Shown here: in pieces, positions 1-9,169 of the stretch | How positions within the stretch are numbered: the first letter of the stretch is position 1 | Layout: each line of letters begins with the position of its first letter | Source: Saccharomonospora amisosensis | GTDB taxonomy: Bacteria > Actinomycetota > Actinomycetes > Mycobacteriales > Pseudonocardiaceae | DNA: 64,000 bases | Direction of reading: 5' to 3' | NCBI RefSeq assembly: GCF_011761185.1 | Contig: NZ_JAAOYM010000001.1 | Coordinates: forward strand, 1,178,001-1,242,000 | Notes under the pieces: generated by a model | Database searches by the model: none | What the model was told of the DNA's origin: nothing | Seen by the model: only the letters and a program-made list of their open reading frames with translations | Translations under genes and position numbers: made by a program

Positions 1-674
1 TGCTCGTCGGCTCGCTGCCGCAGTCCGGCGAGGAACTCGGTGTTGGCCGGCACGTAGCCACCTTCGCCGAGCATTGGCTCGACGAAGAACGCGGCGGTCT
101 CCTTCGGCGAGGTCTGCGTCGCGAACAGGTAGTCCAGTTCGCGCAACGCGAAGTCGGTGGCCGTCTTCTCGTCCCAGCCGTAGTGGTAGGCGTAGGGGAA
201 GGGGGCGACATGCACTCCGGACATCAGCGGGGAGAACCCCGCGCCGAACCGGGTGCCGGATGTGGTCATCGACGCGGCGGCGACGGTGCGGCCGTGGAAA
301 CCACCCTGGAACACCACGATGTTCGGCCTGCCGGTGGCCTGCCGGGTCAGTCGCAGTGCGGCCTCCACCGCCTCACTGCCGGAGTTGGCGAAGAACAGCG
401 AGTCCAGACCCTGCGGAAGAACCTCGCCGAGGCGCGCGGTCAGTTCGAGCAGCGGCCGGTGCATCACGGTGGTGTACTGGCCGTGGATGAGCTTGCCGAC
501 CTGCTCCTGGGCGGCCCGCACGACCCGTGGGTGGCAGTGACCGGTGCTCGTCACCCCGATGCCGGCCGTGAAGTCGAGGTGGCGACGGCCGTCGGTGTCG
601 AACAGGTACGCACCCTCGCCGTGTTCGACGACGACGGGAGTGGCCTGCTTGAGGATGGGGGAGAGCTGGGCCAT
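1..674 (-). CDS. Class III aminotransferase, GabT-like (3' end outside window)
   Basis: PLP-dependent class III aminotransferase, probably acting on a terminal amine such as 4-aminobutyrate and passing the amino group to a keto acid. About 224 N-terminal residues are visible. They include the substrate-region motif TAGIGVTSTGH, the cofactor-phosphate region NSGSEAVEAALRLTRQ and FQGGFHGRT, and VEPMLGEGGY. The PLP lysine lies beyond the window edge. The ATG at 674 is preceded by an AAGGAG ribosome site nine bases upstream. It is divergent from an aldehyde dehydrogenase gene, the pairing expected of GABA aminotransferase with succinate semialdehyde dehydrogenase. An ATTGTTGACAAT palindrome lies 34 bases before the start. 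Family assignment is firm; the exact substrate is inferred. Confidence 0.88.
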   Translation of the reverse strand, partial: MAQLSPILKQATPVVVEHGEGAYLFDTDGRRHLDFTAGIGVTSTGHCHPRVVRAAQEQVGKLIHGQYTTVMHRPLLELTARLGEVLPQGLDSLFFANSGSEAVEAALRLTRQATGRPNIVVFQGGFHGRTVAAASMTTSGTRFGAGFSPLMSGVHVAPFPYAYHYGWDEKTATDFALRELDYLFATQTSPKETAAFFVEPMLGEGGYVPANTEFLAGLRQRADE

Positions 675-707
675 GACGACGTGCTCCTTAGCGCGGCGAG
701 GTTGTAG

Positions 708-719
708 ATTGTTGACAAT
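708..719. promoter_or_regulatory. Candidate GntR operator, site 1
   Basis: ATTGTTGACAAT, an inverted repeat around a central TG step, lies between the divergent aminotransferase and aldehyde dehydrogenase genes. The same sequence with C or T in the centre recurs at 9130-9145 and 9973-9988. Palindromes with TTGT...ACAA arms fit FCD-type GntR regulators, and such a regulator is encoded at 7663-8370. Binding is inferred. Confidence 0.6.
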
Positions 720-775
720 ATTCGTAGCATGGCACCGGCAGCGGCGCAAACACCTCAACTCGCAGGGAGCAACGC

Positions 776-2239
776 ATGAGCACCGTCAGTGAGACCGGCG
801 TGGTGGACGCGGTCGCCAAGGAGTTGTTCATCGGTGGCAAGTGGACGCAGGCCGCGGGGGGCAGGACCTTCCCCGTGCACGACCCAGCCACCGGCGAGGT
901 GCTGTGCGAGGTGGCCGATGCCGCGCCCGAGGACGGCATGGCCGCGCTCGACGCCGCCGTCGCGGCGCAGGCGGACTGGGCGGCCCACCCGCCGCGCGAG
1001 CGGGGTGAGATCCTGCGCGCCTCCTTCGAGGCACTGATGGCGCGGCAGGAGGAACTGGCACTGCTCATGACGCTTGAGATGGGCAAGCCGCTCGCCGAGG
1101 CACGCGGCGAGATCGCCTACGCGGCCGAGTTCTTCCGCTGGTTCGCCGAGGAGGCGGTGCGCATCGACGGCGGGTACGCCGTCGCACCCAACGGCAGCGG
1201 GCGGTTCCTCGTCGCCAAGCAGCCGGTCGGGCCATCGCTGTTGATCACGCCGTGGAACTTCCCCATGGCCATGGGAACGCGCAAGATCGGACCCGCCGTC
1301 GCCGCGGGCTGCACCATGGTGATCAAGCCCGCCGCGCAGACGCCGCTTTCGATGCTCGCGCTCGCGCAGATCATGGTGGACGCCGGGCTGCCCGACGGCG
1401 TGCTCAACGTGCTCACCACCACCAGCTCCGGCGCGGTGATGGAGCCGTTGATCAGGGACGGGCGGGCGCGCAAGCTGTCGTTCACCGGCTCCACGGCGGT
1501 CGGCCGCAAGCTGCTTGAGCAGTGCTCGGACAAGGTGCTGCGCACCTCCATGGAACTCGGTGGCAACGCGCCGTTTCTGGTGTTCGACGACGCGGACATC
1601 GACGCTGCCGTCGACGGCGCTATGCAGGCGAAGATGCGCAACATCGGAGAGGCGTGCACGGCCGCCAACCGGTTCTACGTGCAGCGTGGGGTCGCGGACG
1701 AGTTCGCACGCAGGCTCACCGAGCGGATGGCCGCGCTGCCCATCGGCAGGGGAACCGAGGACGGTGTCGTCGTCGGCCCGCTGATCGACCAAGCCGCGGT
1801 GGAGAAGGTCAGCGGCCTCGTCAGCGACGCCGCGAGCCGAGGCGCCGAGGTGCTCACCGGCGGTTCCACTGTGGATGGACCAGGTAACTTCTACCGCCCG
1901 ACCGTACTCACCGGTGTGCCCGCCGACGCCCGGATGGCCGACGAGGAGATCTTCGGACCCGTCGCGCCGATCTCGGTGTTCGACACGGAGGAGGAGGCGC
2001 TGGCCGCCGCCAACAACACCGAGTACGGGCTGGTGGGCTACGTCTACACCAACGATCTCAAGCGGGCGCTGCGGGTCTGTGAGCGGATCGAAACCGGCAT
2101 GGTCGGGTTGAACCAGGGCATCGTTTCCAACCCGGCCGCCCCCTTCGGCGGGGTGAAGCAGTCCGGGCTGGGCAGGGAGGGCGGCACCGTCGGCATCGAG
2201 GAGTTCCTTGAGACGAAGTACATCGCGGTGAACCTGTGA
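776..2239 (+). CDS. NAD(P)-dependent aldehyde dehydrogenase, succinate semialdehyde dehydrogenase-like
   Basis: Oxidises an aldehyde to the carboxylic acid. The 487-residue length is normal for the family. Visible landmarks are LITPWNFPMAM near residue 160, the NAD-site FTGSTAVGRKL, the general-base glutamate in MELGGNAPF and the catalytic cysteine at about residue 294 in GEACTAANR. The ACTAANR context is typical of succinate semialdehyde dehydrogenases. The start ATG follows a GGGAGCAACGC leader. The stop overlaps the next gene's GTG, so the two are probably co-translated. With the divergent aminotransferase it could convert an omega-amino acid to a dicarboxylate. The exact aldehyde is inferred. 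Confidence 0.9.
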   Translation: MSTVSETGVVDAVAKELFIGGKWTQAAGGRTFPVHDPATGEVLCEVADAAPEDGMAALDAAVAAQADWAAHPPRERGEILRASFEALMARQEELALLMTLEMGKPLAEARGEIAYAAEFFRWFAEEAVRIDGGYAVAPNGSGRFLVAKQPVGPSLLITPWNFPMAMGTRKIGPAVAAGCTMVIKPAAQTPLSMLALAQIMVDAGLPDGVLNVLTTTSSGAVMEPLIRDGRARKLSFTGSTAVGRKLLEQCSDKVLRTSMELGGNAPFLVFDDADIDAAVDGAMQAKMRNIGEACTAANRFYVQRGVADEFARRLTERMAALPIGRGTEDGVVVGPLIDQAAVEKVSGLVSDAASRGAEVLTGGSTVDGPGNFYRPTVLTGVPADARMADEEIFGPVAPISVFDTEEEALAAANNTEYGLVGYVYTNDLKRALRVCERIETGMVGLNQGIVSNPAAPFGGVKQSGLGREGGTVGIEEFLETKYIAVNL

Positions 2240-3300
2240 CGGCATACGAGATCGCCGCAATCCCCGGCGACGGTATCGGCGTCGATGTCACCGCGCAGGC
2301 GCGCAAGGTGCTCGACACCGCCGCAGGGGAACACGGTTGCCAGCTGAAGTGGACCGAGTTCGACTACAGCTGCCGGCGCTATGCCGAAACCGGTGCCATG
2401 ATGCCGGAAGACGGTGTCGATCGACTGTCCTCGTTCGACTCGATCCTGCTCGGCGCCGTAGGGTTCCCCGGGGTAGCCGACCACGTCTCGCTGTGGGGCC
2501 TGCTCATCCCGCTGAGAAGGGCGTTCGGACAGTACGTCAACCTGCGGCCGGTGCGCCTGCTGCCCGGCACCACATCCGTGCTCGCCGGGCGCACCGGCGA
2601 CGAACTGGACATGCTGATCGTCAGGGAGAACTCCGAAGGCGAGTACTCCACCCTCGGCGGCAGGCACAACCAGGGGATGCCAGACGAGTTCGCGTTGCAG
2701 GAGTCGGTGTTCACGCGCATCGGGGTGCAGCGCATCGTCCGGTACGCCTTCGAACTCGCCCGCACCCGAGGTGGCCGGGTGTGTTCCGCGACGAAGTCGA
2801 ACGGGATCATCCACACGATGCCGTTCTGGGACGAGATCTTCGCAGAGGTGGCCAACGAGTACCCCGACGTGGCCTCCGAGCAGTGCCACATCGACGCGCT
2901 GGCGGCCCGCATGGTGCAGCACCCCGACCGCCTCGACGTGGTTGTGGCTTCGAACCTGTTCGGGGACATCCTCAGCGACCTCGCGGCGGCGGTGACCGGC
3001 GGGCTCGGTATGGCTCCCTCTGGCAACATCAATCCGGAACGGACGCACCCGTCGATGTTCGAAGCCGTGCACGGCAGTGCGCCCGACATCGCGGGGCAGG
3101 GCATCGCCAACCCGGTGGCGCAGGTACTCGCGGGTGCGATGATGCTGGAGCAGTTGGGAGAGTCGGAGGCGGCGAGTGCCGTCCGGTCGGCGGTGGAGCT
3201 GGTGCTCGCCGAGGGCACGGTTGCCACGCCCGATCTGGGTGGAAAGGCGACCACGGAGGAACTCGGCTCGGCGATCGCGGAAGCCGTTTCGTCCCACTGA
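2236..3300 (+). CDS. Tartrate/D-malate dehydrogenase-like oxidative decarboxylase
   Basis: Member of the isocitrate/isopropylmalate dehydrogenase superfamily, 354 residues. IPGDGIG at the N-terminus, LLGAVGFPGV, the substrate-phosphate/arginine region LRPVRLLPG, IVRENSEGEYS and the metal-binding NLFGDILSDLAA are all visible. The ENSEGEYS motif and the family length favour tartrate/D-malate dehydrogenase (TtuC/DmlA type) over leucine biosynthesis, as does placement in a catabolic cluster away from leu genes. These enzymes oxidise and decarboxylate D-malate or tartrate to pyruvate or related products with NAD, using divalent metal. The GTG start overlaps the aldehyde dehydrogenase stop by four bases (GTGA). 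D-malate versus tartrate cannot be decided from sequence alone. Confidence 0.85.
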   Translation: MTAYEIAAIPGDGIGVDVTAQARKVLDTAAGEHGCQLKWTEFDYSCRRYAETGAMMPEDGVDRLSSFDSILLGAVGFPGVADHVSLWGLLIPLRRAFGQYVNLRPVRLLPGTTSVLAGRTGDELDMLIVRENSEGEYSTLGGRHNQGMPDEFALQESVFTRIGVQRIVRYAFELARTRGGRVCSATKSNGIIHTMPFWDEIFAEVANEYPDVASEQCHIDALAARMVQHPDRLDVVVASNLFGDILSDLAAAVTGGLGMAPSGNINPERTHPSMFEAVHGSAPDIAGQGIANPVAQVLAGAMMLEQLGESEAASAVRSAVELVLAEGTVATPDLGGKATTEELGSAIAEAVSSH

Positions 3301-3359
3301 TCCACACCGGGGCCGAGTGGCAGGGGTGTGGGACCTGCCGAATTGGGCACCCACAGCCC

Positions 3360-6300
3360 ATGAAAGTGCTCGGCGTAGGTATACCGGGACCCCTTTCAGT
3401 TGTCGGGACAGCTATCGGCACCGCCCGCGGTGTCGCGGGCCTGCTCACCCGGCCGAGGCGGCACGTCTGGTCCTGCCCCGGCCGGGTCTATCTTGAGGTG
3501 CACGGTGTGCACGGCCAGGGCGGCGAACGCGTGGCGAGACGCATCGAGCGAGAACTCGAGCGCGACACCCGCGTGGAGTGGGCCCGTGTCAACGCGCCTT
3601 CCTCCCGTGTGATCATCGCGGTCTCCGACCCTCCACGAAGGACAGACGAGCTGACGTCGATCGTCGAACGCGCCGAGGCGCAGCCCGTCGACCCGGAAGA
3701 GGAGGCGGCCGAGGACGAGTTGCAGCATCCCGCCGACGGCCCCGAAGGCACCCGGCTGCTGCCCACACTGGCCGCCGACCTCATCGGACTCGGGGTGTCA
3801 CTGCTCACCCGCATCGCACCGTGGACGCCCGTTCCCACCGAACTGGCCGCACTGCCCGGACTTGTCGACCACCACCCCCGGTTGAAGGAATTCGCCGCGA
3901 GTAAGGCGCACAGCCACGCGAAGTCGGACTCGCTGACCTCCATGATCGGCGCCGTCGCCCAGGGACTCGCCGCGGGCGGCGAGGGCGCGATGCTGGACAT
4001 CGTGCAACGCACCGGGCAGTGGACCGAGGCGCGCGCCCATGAACGTGCCTGGTGTGGGCTGGAGCGCAGGCTCGTCACCGGTCCCGAAGCCGCCGCGGCC
4101 GACCCGGCACCGGCGCGACGGCCGACGCCGCTGCCGGAGGGGCCGGTGGAGCGCTACCAACGCGGAGTGCTCGGGCTGGGAGCGGTCGCCGGTGCCGCAG
4201 CGGCCCCGTTCACGGGACCGCGCAAAGCCATGGCACTGGGCCTGTGCACCATGCCGAAAGCGGCAGAGGCGGGCCGTACCGCGTTCGCCAGCCACCTCGG
4301 CAGCGCGCTGGCACGCAGGGGAGTCGTCGTGATGGAGCGCGGCGTGCTGCGGGTCATGGATCGCATGGACGCCGTCGTACTCGACCTCCCCGCGTTGCGG
4401 ACCGGGCGCTACACCCTCGACGATCTCGTCGCGCTGCCGGAAAGTGACTCGCACGCGGTGGCGGAGGTCGCGTGGCGGCTGTTCGACCCGGCCGATCCGC
4501 GACGGACCCGTACCGAAGGCGACTGGTGGCTCGGGCCGCTCGACGGGAAGAGCTCCCTCGGCCGATACGGTCGGCAGGAGCGGGCGAGCGTGGAGCAGCG
4601 AGGCGCGCAAGCCGTACTCGGCCTCGCTCGCGAAGGGCGGTTGGAGGCCGTGCTCGGTGCTTCGAGGGAGCCTCTGGCAGGGCTGGATACCCTCACCGCC
4701 GCCGTGAACGAGGCGGGGATTGCCATGTTCGAGACCTCGGACCCGCGAGCGAGTGTGCGCGAACTGCAGCACGAAGGCAGGGGTGTGCTGCTGGTGTCGT
4801 CCGACCGGCAGGCACTGGGCGCCGCGGACTGCGGCATCGGTGTCCACCGGGACGGGCACGCCCCGCCGTGGGGGGCGCATGTACTCGTCGGCACCGATCT
4901 GGGTGCCGCGGCACTGCTGGTGGAGTCGGTGGTGGTGCTGCGCGGTGTCAACGCGCAGAGCGTGCGCATCGCGCAGGCGGCCACCGGTATCGGCACCGTG
5001 GCCGCCTTGCGCGGCGGTAGGAGCAACCCGACGAGCAGGGGAATGCACGCGGTCAACGCGGGCGCTGCGGTGGCACTGTTCAACGGGAGGAGGCAGGCGA
5101 GAAGGCTGCGGTTGCCGGACCCGGCCGCGACCAGGGTCGAAACCCCGTGGCACCTCATGCCGAAACAGACCGTGCTCGATCGGCTCGGCTCCGGCGAAGC
5201 GGGACTCACCGACAAGGAGGTGAGGCGAAGGGCCACCCCGGGTGGTGTGGGCGGCCCAGACGGCGTCAGTCTTGGCAGCGCGTTCCTCACCGAGCTGGCC
5301 AACCCGCTCACTCCGGTGCTGGCGGGAGGCGCCGCGTTGTCGGCCGCGGTCGGCTCGCCGGTCGACGCCGCACTCGTGGCGGGCGTGGCGGGCCTTTCCG
5401 CGCTGGTAGGCAGTGTGCAGCAGGTACGAACCGAGCGGGAACTCGCCGACCTGCTCAGCCGGTCGTCGGTCAGCGCGAAGGTGGTGCGTGACGGTGAGCG
5501 GCGAGTGATCGTCGCCGACGAACTGGTTCGCGGCGATGTCGTCAGGCTCTCCGCCGGAGATGTCGTGCCCGCTGACTGCCGGTTGCTCGACGCGGACGGC
5601 CTCGAGGTCGACGAGTCCTCGCTGACCGGAGAGTCGCTGCCGGTTGCCAAGGACCCCGCGCCCGTGGTCGCGGGCAACGTGGCGGAGCGGACGTCGATGG
5701 TGTACGAGGGCACCACCGTGGCGGCGGGAACGGCCTCGGCGGTGGTCGTCGCCGTCGGGAACGACACCGAGGCGGGCCGCAGCATGGCCATCGCGCGCGA
5801 GGGCGCGCCTACCACCGGGGTGGAGTCGCGGCTGGCCGAGCTGACCGAGAAGAGCATGCCGCTGGCCGCGGGTTCGGCCACCGCGGTGGTGGGCGCCGGG
5901 TTGCTGCGACGTGTGCCGATACGCGAGAGCCTCAGCTCCGCGGTGAACCTTGCCGTCGCTTCGGTGCCGGAAGGCCTGCCGTTTCTGGTCAACGCCGCCC
6001 AGCTGGCAGCGGCGCGACGGCTGGCGGAGCGCGGCGCGCTCGTGCGCAACCCCCGCAGCGTCGAGGCGCTCGGCAGGGTGGACGTGCTCTGTTTCGACAA
6101 GACCGGCACGCTCACCGAGGGCACGCTCAGCGTCAGCGAGGTGGACGACGGTTCCACGCGAGGCAGGCTGGACGCGCAGCACCTCGCCCGTTCGCTGCGG
6201 TCGGTGGTGGCCGCCGCGTTGCGCGCCACCCCGAATTCCAGGCGGCCCGAGGACCTGCCGCACGCGACGGACCGGGCGGTCGCGAAGGCGGGCAAACGGT

Positions 6301-7655
6301 TGCGGGTAAGCGTCGTAGCGGGCGCGGCAGGCTGGAAATCGGTGTCGACGGCGCCCTTCGAACCCTCGCGGGGTTACCACGCCTCGGTCGGGCGCACCGG
6401 TGACGGGCTGCTGCTGAGTGTGAAGGGCGCGGCCGAGGAGGTGTTGCCGCGATGCGCGCTCGAGCAGGCCGAGCGCGGCAGGCTGGAGCAGCGCATGCGG
6501 GAGCTCGCCGGCCAGGGACACCGGGTGCTGGCCGTCGCTGAACGGCCGGTGGACGCCGACAGGGTGGACAGCGAGGAAAGCGTCCGTGACCTGCGTTTCC
6601 GTGGCTTTCTCGCCATCGCCGACCCGGTTCGCCGCAGCGCGGGACCGGCCGCCGCGCAGCTCCGTGAGGCAGGGGTACGGACCGTGATGATCACCGGAGA
6701 TCATCCCGTCACCGCCGAGGCGATCGCCTCGGAGATCGCGGGCCCCGGCGCCGAGTTGGACATCGTGACGGGAGCGGAACTCGACGGACTCGACGACGAG
6801 GAACTGCGCGAGCGGCTTCCCGCGGTGGACGTGATCGCCAGGTGCAGTCCCTCGCAGAAGGTCCGGATCATCAAGGCCTACCAGGCACTCGGCAAGACCG
6901 TCGCCATGACAGGCGACGGAGCCAACGACGCGCCCGCGATCCGCCTCGCCGATGTCGGCATCGCGCTGGGCGAGCACGGCACGCCCGCCGCGAGAGCGGC
7001 GGCCGACCTGGTGCTGACCGACGACCGGCTGGAGACCATCAGCGCCGCCCTGGTCGAGGGCAGGGCGATGTGGGCGTCGGTTCGCGCGGCGCTTGGCGTG
7101 CTGCTCGGCGGCAACCTCGGCGAGTCGGGGTTCAGCGTGCTCGGCGCCGCGCTCACCGGCCGCTCACCACTGGGCGCGCGGCAACTGCTGCTGGTGAACC
7201 TGCTGACCGACCTGGCGCCGGCGATGGCGATCGCGTTACGTGGCCCGGACGGCACCACCGTGGAGGAACTGCTGCAGGAAGGGCCCGAGCGGTCGCTGGG
7301 CAGACCGCTGTACAACGAGATCGGCCTGCGAGCGGGCACCACCATGTTCGGTGCGACGGCGGCGTGGACGATCGCCAGGCTGACCGGCAGGCGGCGCAGA
7401 GCGGGCACCGTGGCGCTGGCCGCCGTGGTGGGCACCCAGTTGGGGCAGACGCTGCTGATGGGCGGCCGCAGTCGCGCGGTGCTCGGCAGTAGCGTCGGCT
7501 CGGCCGCGGTACTGGCCTCGGTGATCCAGATCCCTGGGTTGAGCCACTTCTTCGGCTGCACGCCGCTGGGCCCGGTCGGCTGGGGGATCGCCCTCGGCAG
7601 CGCGGCGGCGGCGAACACGCTCGCCGTGGCGGTGGCGGGCACCGGACGCCGGTGA
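3360..7655 (+). CDS. Giant cation-transporting P-type ATPase, CtpH/CtpI-like, with degenerate N-terminal duplicate
   Basis: Membrane cation pump of 1431 residues, about twice the length of a standard P-type ATPase and close to mycobacterial CtpH/CtpI. The functional core is complete: TGES near residue 756, the PEGLP-like transmembrane motif ASVPEGLPF, phosphorylated aspartate at about residue 913 in DKTGTLTEG, hinge motif TGDGANDAP near 1184, and C-terminal membrane segments. The first half holds an HMA-like segment (about residues 38-85) and a second catalytic-core-like region in which the DKTGT position reads DLPALRTG (aspartate about residue 342), followed by SSDRQALGAADCGIGV, resembling a decayed hinge motif. 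The start ATG is where the family-like sequence begins and has no clear ribosome site; the frame stays open upstream, but that stretch is antiregister to the dehydrogenase. The transported ion is unknown. Confidence 0.88.
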   Translation: MKVLGVGIPGPLSVVGTAIGTARGVAGLLTRPRRHVWSCPGRVYLEVHGVHGQGGERVARRIERELERDTRVEWARVNAPSSRVIIAVSDPPRRTDELTSIVERAEAQPVDPEEEAAEDELQHPADGPEGTRLLPTLAADLIGLGVSLLTRIAPWTPVPTELAALPGLVDHHPRLKEFAASKAHSHAKSDSLTSMIGAVAQGLAAGGEGAMLDIVQRTGQWTEARAHERAWCGLERRLVTGPEAAAADPAPARRPTPLPEGPVERYQRGVLGLGAVAGAAAAPFTGPRKAMALGLCTMPKAAEAGRTAFASHLGSALARRGVVVMERGVLRVMDRMDAVVLDLPALRTGRYTLDDLVALPESDSHAVAEVAWRLFDPADPRRTRTEGDWWLGPLDGKSSLGRYGRQERASVEQRGAQAVLGLAREGRLEAVLGASREPLAGLDTLTAAVNEAGIAMFETSDPRASVRELQHEGRGVLLVSSDRQALGAADCGIGVHRDGHAPPWGAHVLVGTDLGAAALLVESVVVLRGVNAQSVRIAQAATGIGTVAALRGGRSNPTSRGMHAVNAGAAVALFNGRRQARRLRLPDPAATRVETPWHLMPKQTVLDRLGSGEAGLTDKEVRRRATPGGVGGPDGVSLGSAFLTELANPLTPVLAGGAALSAAVGSPVDAALVAGVAGLSALVGSVQQVRTERELADLLSRSSVSAKVVRDGERRVIVADELVRGDVVRLSAGDVVPADCRLLDADGLEVDESSLTGESLPVAKDPAPVVAGNVAERTSMVYEGTTVAAGTASAVVVAVGNDTEAGRSMAIAREGAPTTGVESRLAELTEKSMPLAAGSATAVVGAGLLRRVPIRESLSSAVNLAVASVPEGLPFLVNAAQLAAARRLAERGALVRNPRSVEALGRVDVLCFDKTGTLTEGTLSVSEVDDGSTRGRLDAQHLARSLRSVVAAALRATPNSRRPEDLPHATDRAVAKAGKRLRVSVVAGAAGWKSVSTAPFEPSRGYHASVGRTGDGLLLSVKGAAEEVLPRCALEQAERGRLEQRMRELAGQGHRVLAVAERPVDADRVDSEESVRDLRFRGFLAIADPVRRSAGPAAAQLREAGVRTVMITGDHPVTAEAIASEIAGPGAELDIVTGAELDGLDDEELRERLPAVDVIARCSPSQKVRIIKAYQALGKTVAMTGDGANDAPAIRLADVGIALGEHGTPAARAAADLVLTDDRLETISAALVEGRAMWASVRAALGVLLGGNLGESGFSVLGAALTGRSPLGARQLLLVNLLTDLAPAMAIALRGPDGTTVEELLQEGPERSLGRPLYNEIGLRAGTTMFGATAAWTIARLTGRRRRAGTVALAAVVGTQLGQTLLMGGRSRAVLGSSVGSAAVLASVIQIPGLSHFFGCTPLGPVGWGIALGSAAAANTLAVAVAGTGRR

Positions 7656-7662
7656 ACCCGGC

Positions 7663-8370
7663 TCAGTCCTGCTTGCCCTCCGCGGAGCCAGAGGTCAGGG
7701 TGGTGCCAGGGGCCAGCCTGCGCACGGCGTCCTCCATGTGCGCCTCCAGCAGTTCCAGCACGAGTTTCTCGTCCCGGTCGCGCAGCGCCTCGATGATGCG
7801 GTTGTGCTCGGCGATGCGCTCGTCGACCCCCTGGTAGTTCTTGCGGTAGGTGCTCTGCAGCGCCGAGAGGCACATCCGCGTTTCGATCAGCAGGGTGCGG
7901 GCCATGCGAACGAGGCGCCTGCTGCCGGAGGCCTCGATCAGTGTCTCGTGGAAGGTGAGGTCGGCCTCGGCCAGTGCGGCGGGGTCGTCCTCTTCCTCTG
8001 CCTGTGCCATCGCCTGCACGGCGTCGGCGAGTCGCGCTGCGATCCGGCTCGTCTCGTTGCCGCGCACCACCTGGATCGCCGCGGCACGCTCGACGGCCCA
8101 GCGAGCACCGTAGATGTCGTGCACGTCGCCGGGTTCCAGCTCGATGACGAACAGGCCCCTGTGCCGCTCGCTACGCAGCAGGCCCTCGGAGACCAGTCGC
8201 TGCATCGCCTCCCGTAGCGGGCCGCGGGAGACCTCGAAGCGTGCCGCGAGGTCGGTCTCCCCGAGCTGGGTGCCGGGTGGCAGCGAGCCGTTCATGATCG
8301 CGTCCCGCAGCTGGCGCGCGATGATCGACGCCGTTGACTCCCTGTGGACCGGTTCGATGTCGGCCAGCAT
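7663..8370 (-). CDS. GntR-family transcriptional regulator, FCD subfamily
   Basis: DNA-binding repressor or activator of 235 residues. The N-terminal winged helix spans about residues 15-80 (IMNGSLPPGTQLGETDLAARF, EVSRGPLREAMQRL), and the helical FCD ligand-binding domain spans about residues 95-220, with LTFHETLIEASGS carrying a conserved metal/ligand histidine. FCD regulators usually sense small carboxylic acids. Its ATG lies two bases after the stop of the isomerase-like gene upstream, so it is co-transcribed from the promoter carrying operator site 2 and should autoregulate. It is the natural candidate to bind the three ATTGTNGACAAT palindromes in this region. Its 3' end faces the P-type ATPase with seven bases between. 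Confidence 0.9.
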   Translation of the reverse strand: MLADIEPVHRESTASIIARQLRDAIMNGSLPPGTQLGETDLAARFEVSRGPLREAMQRLVSEGLLRSERHRGLFVIELEPGDVHDIYGARWAVERAAAIQVVRGNETSRIAARLADAVQAMAQAEEEDDPAALAEADLTFHETLIEASGSRRLVRMARTLLIETRMCLSALQSTYRKNYQGVDERIAEHNRIIEALRDRDEKLVLELLEAHMEDAVRRLAPGTTLTSGSAEGKQD

Positions 8371-8372
8371 GC

Positions 8373-9104
8373 TCAGGCAACCTTTCCGTTGAACAGCGCA
8401 CCAAGTCCCGCGACGTCACGGACGGCACCCGTCAGGCGCAGCCCTTCCCACACGGTGACCTGGTTGGCCGTCAGCACGGGTTTGCCCAGCCGCTGCTCCA
8501 TGGCCTCGACCAGTGCGACGGTTCGCATCGCCGTGTCGGGCACGAGCAGCGCGTCGGCATCTCCTCGGTTGCGTTCCGCCACCAGTTCGACAACCTCTTC
8601 CGGCGACAACCTGCCCACTTCCGCCGCGGTGTCGATGTCGGCGCTGGACATGCCGACCACGTCGATCCCGCCCGCGGCGAGGAACTCCACGAACAACTTG
8701 GCCACGTCATCGGGGTAGCTCGCGGCCACGGCGACGCGCCGCAGCCCCAGCGCCCTGGCGGCGTGCACGAACGCGAACGACGTGCTCGATGCTGGCAACC
8801 CGCCCGCGGCTTCGGACAACGACGCGACCTGCTCGCGCGCGCCTTCCCAGCCGTAGACGAAACTGCCGCTGGTGCACGCCCACACCACCGCCGAGGGCTG
8901 GTGCCGTGACAGCAGTTGGGCGCCCTGGGTGAGCCGTTCCGGGCTGCCGAGGTCGAGCAACTCCTCGACGGCGTGCAGGTCGGTGCCGTAGATGTGCTCG
9001 ACAGCGAGCCGGGTACCGTCGCCGAGCATGCGCTCTGCGAGCGGGTAGTCGTCCTCGGCGGCGTGGTCGGGATAGATGAAGCCGATCGCGCGGGAGTCGG
9101 GCAA
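8373..9104 (-). CDS. Maleate isomerase/Asp-Glu racemase-like protein A, second cysteine lost
   Basis: About 243 residues of the Asp/Glu racemase superfamily branch that includes maleate cis-trans isomerase and arylmalonate decarboxylase. The first catalytic cysteine is present (VVWACTSGSFVYG), and the family signature GKPVLTANQVTVWEGLRL is clear. The segment where the second cysteine is expected (paralog B has FVSCTNLPT) reads LLVPDTAMRT, so that cysteine is missing. I chose TTG at 9104 because a GGAGG lies six bases upstream and the homology starts there; the open frame extends further upstream but would run through the operator. It is followed two bases later by the gntR gene. Reaction and substrate are unknown; one-cysteine members of this superfamily can be decarboxylases or racemase-like enzymes. 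Confidence 0.8.
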   Translation of the reverse strand: MPDSRAIGFIYPDHAAEDDYPLAERMLGDGTRLAVEHIYGTDLHAVEELLDLGSPERLTQGAQLLSRHQPSAVVWACTSGSFVYGWEGAREQVASLSEAAGGLPASSTSFAFVHAARALGLRRVAVAASYPDDVAKLFVEFLAAGGIDVVGMSSADIDTAAEVGRLSPEEVVELVAERNRGDADALLVPDTAMRTVALVEAMEQRLGKPVLTANQVTVWEGLRLTGAVRDVAGLGALFNGKVA

Positions 9105-9129
9105 CGGGCACCTCCGAATAACTTTCGTC

Positions 9130-9145
9130 GGATTGTCGACAATCC
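9130..9145. promoter_or_regulatory. Candidate GntR operator, site 2 (perfect 16-bp palindrome)
   Basis: GGATTGTCGACAATCC is a perfect palindrome 25 bases before the TTG start of isomerase-like protein A, the first gene of the operon ending in gntR. It is the most symmetric of the three copies and probably mediates autoregulation. Confidence 0.65.
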
Positions 9146-9169
9146 TCGTGCTCTTGGTCAAGTTTTCGG

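Noticed and set aside
755-2260. 501-codon open frame on the minus strand across the aldehyde dehydrogenase gene
   Set aside because: Antisense shadow in high-GC DNA: low-complexity Arg/His/Gly translation, no domain, and exactly opposite a well-conserved enzyme.
2337-3359. N-terminal extension of the P-type ATPase open frame
   Set aside because: It is the dehydrogenase gene read in another frame; family-like sequence begins at the ATG 3360.
3798-6977. 1059-codon minus-strand frame inside the P-type ATPase gene
   Set aside because: Codon-position GC pattern mirrors the plus-strand gene; translation shows no family motif.
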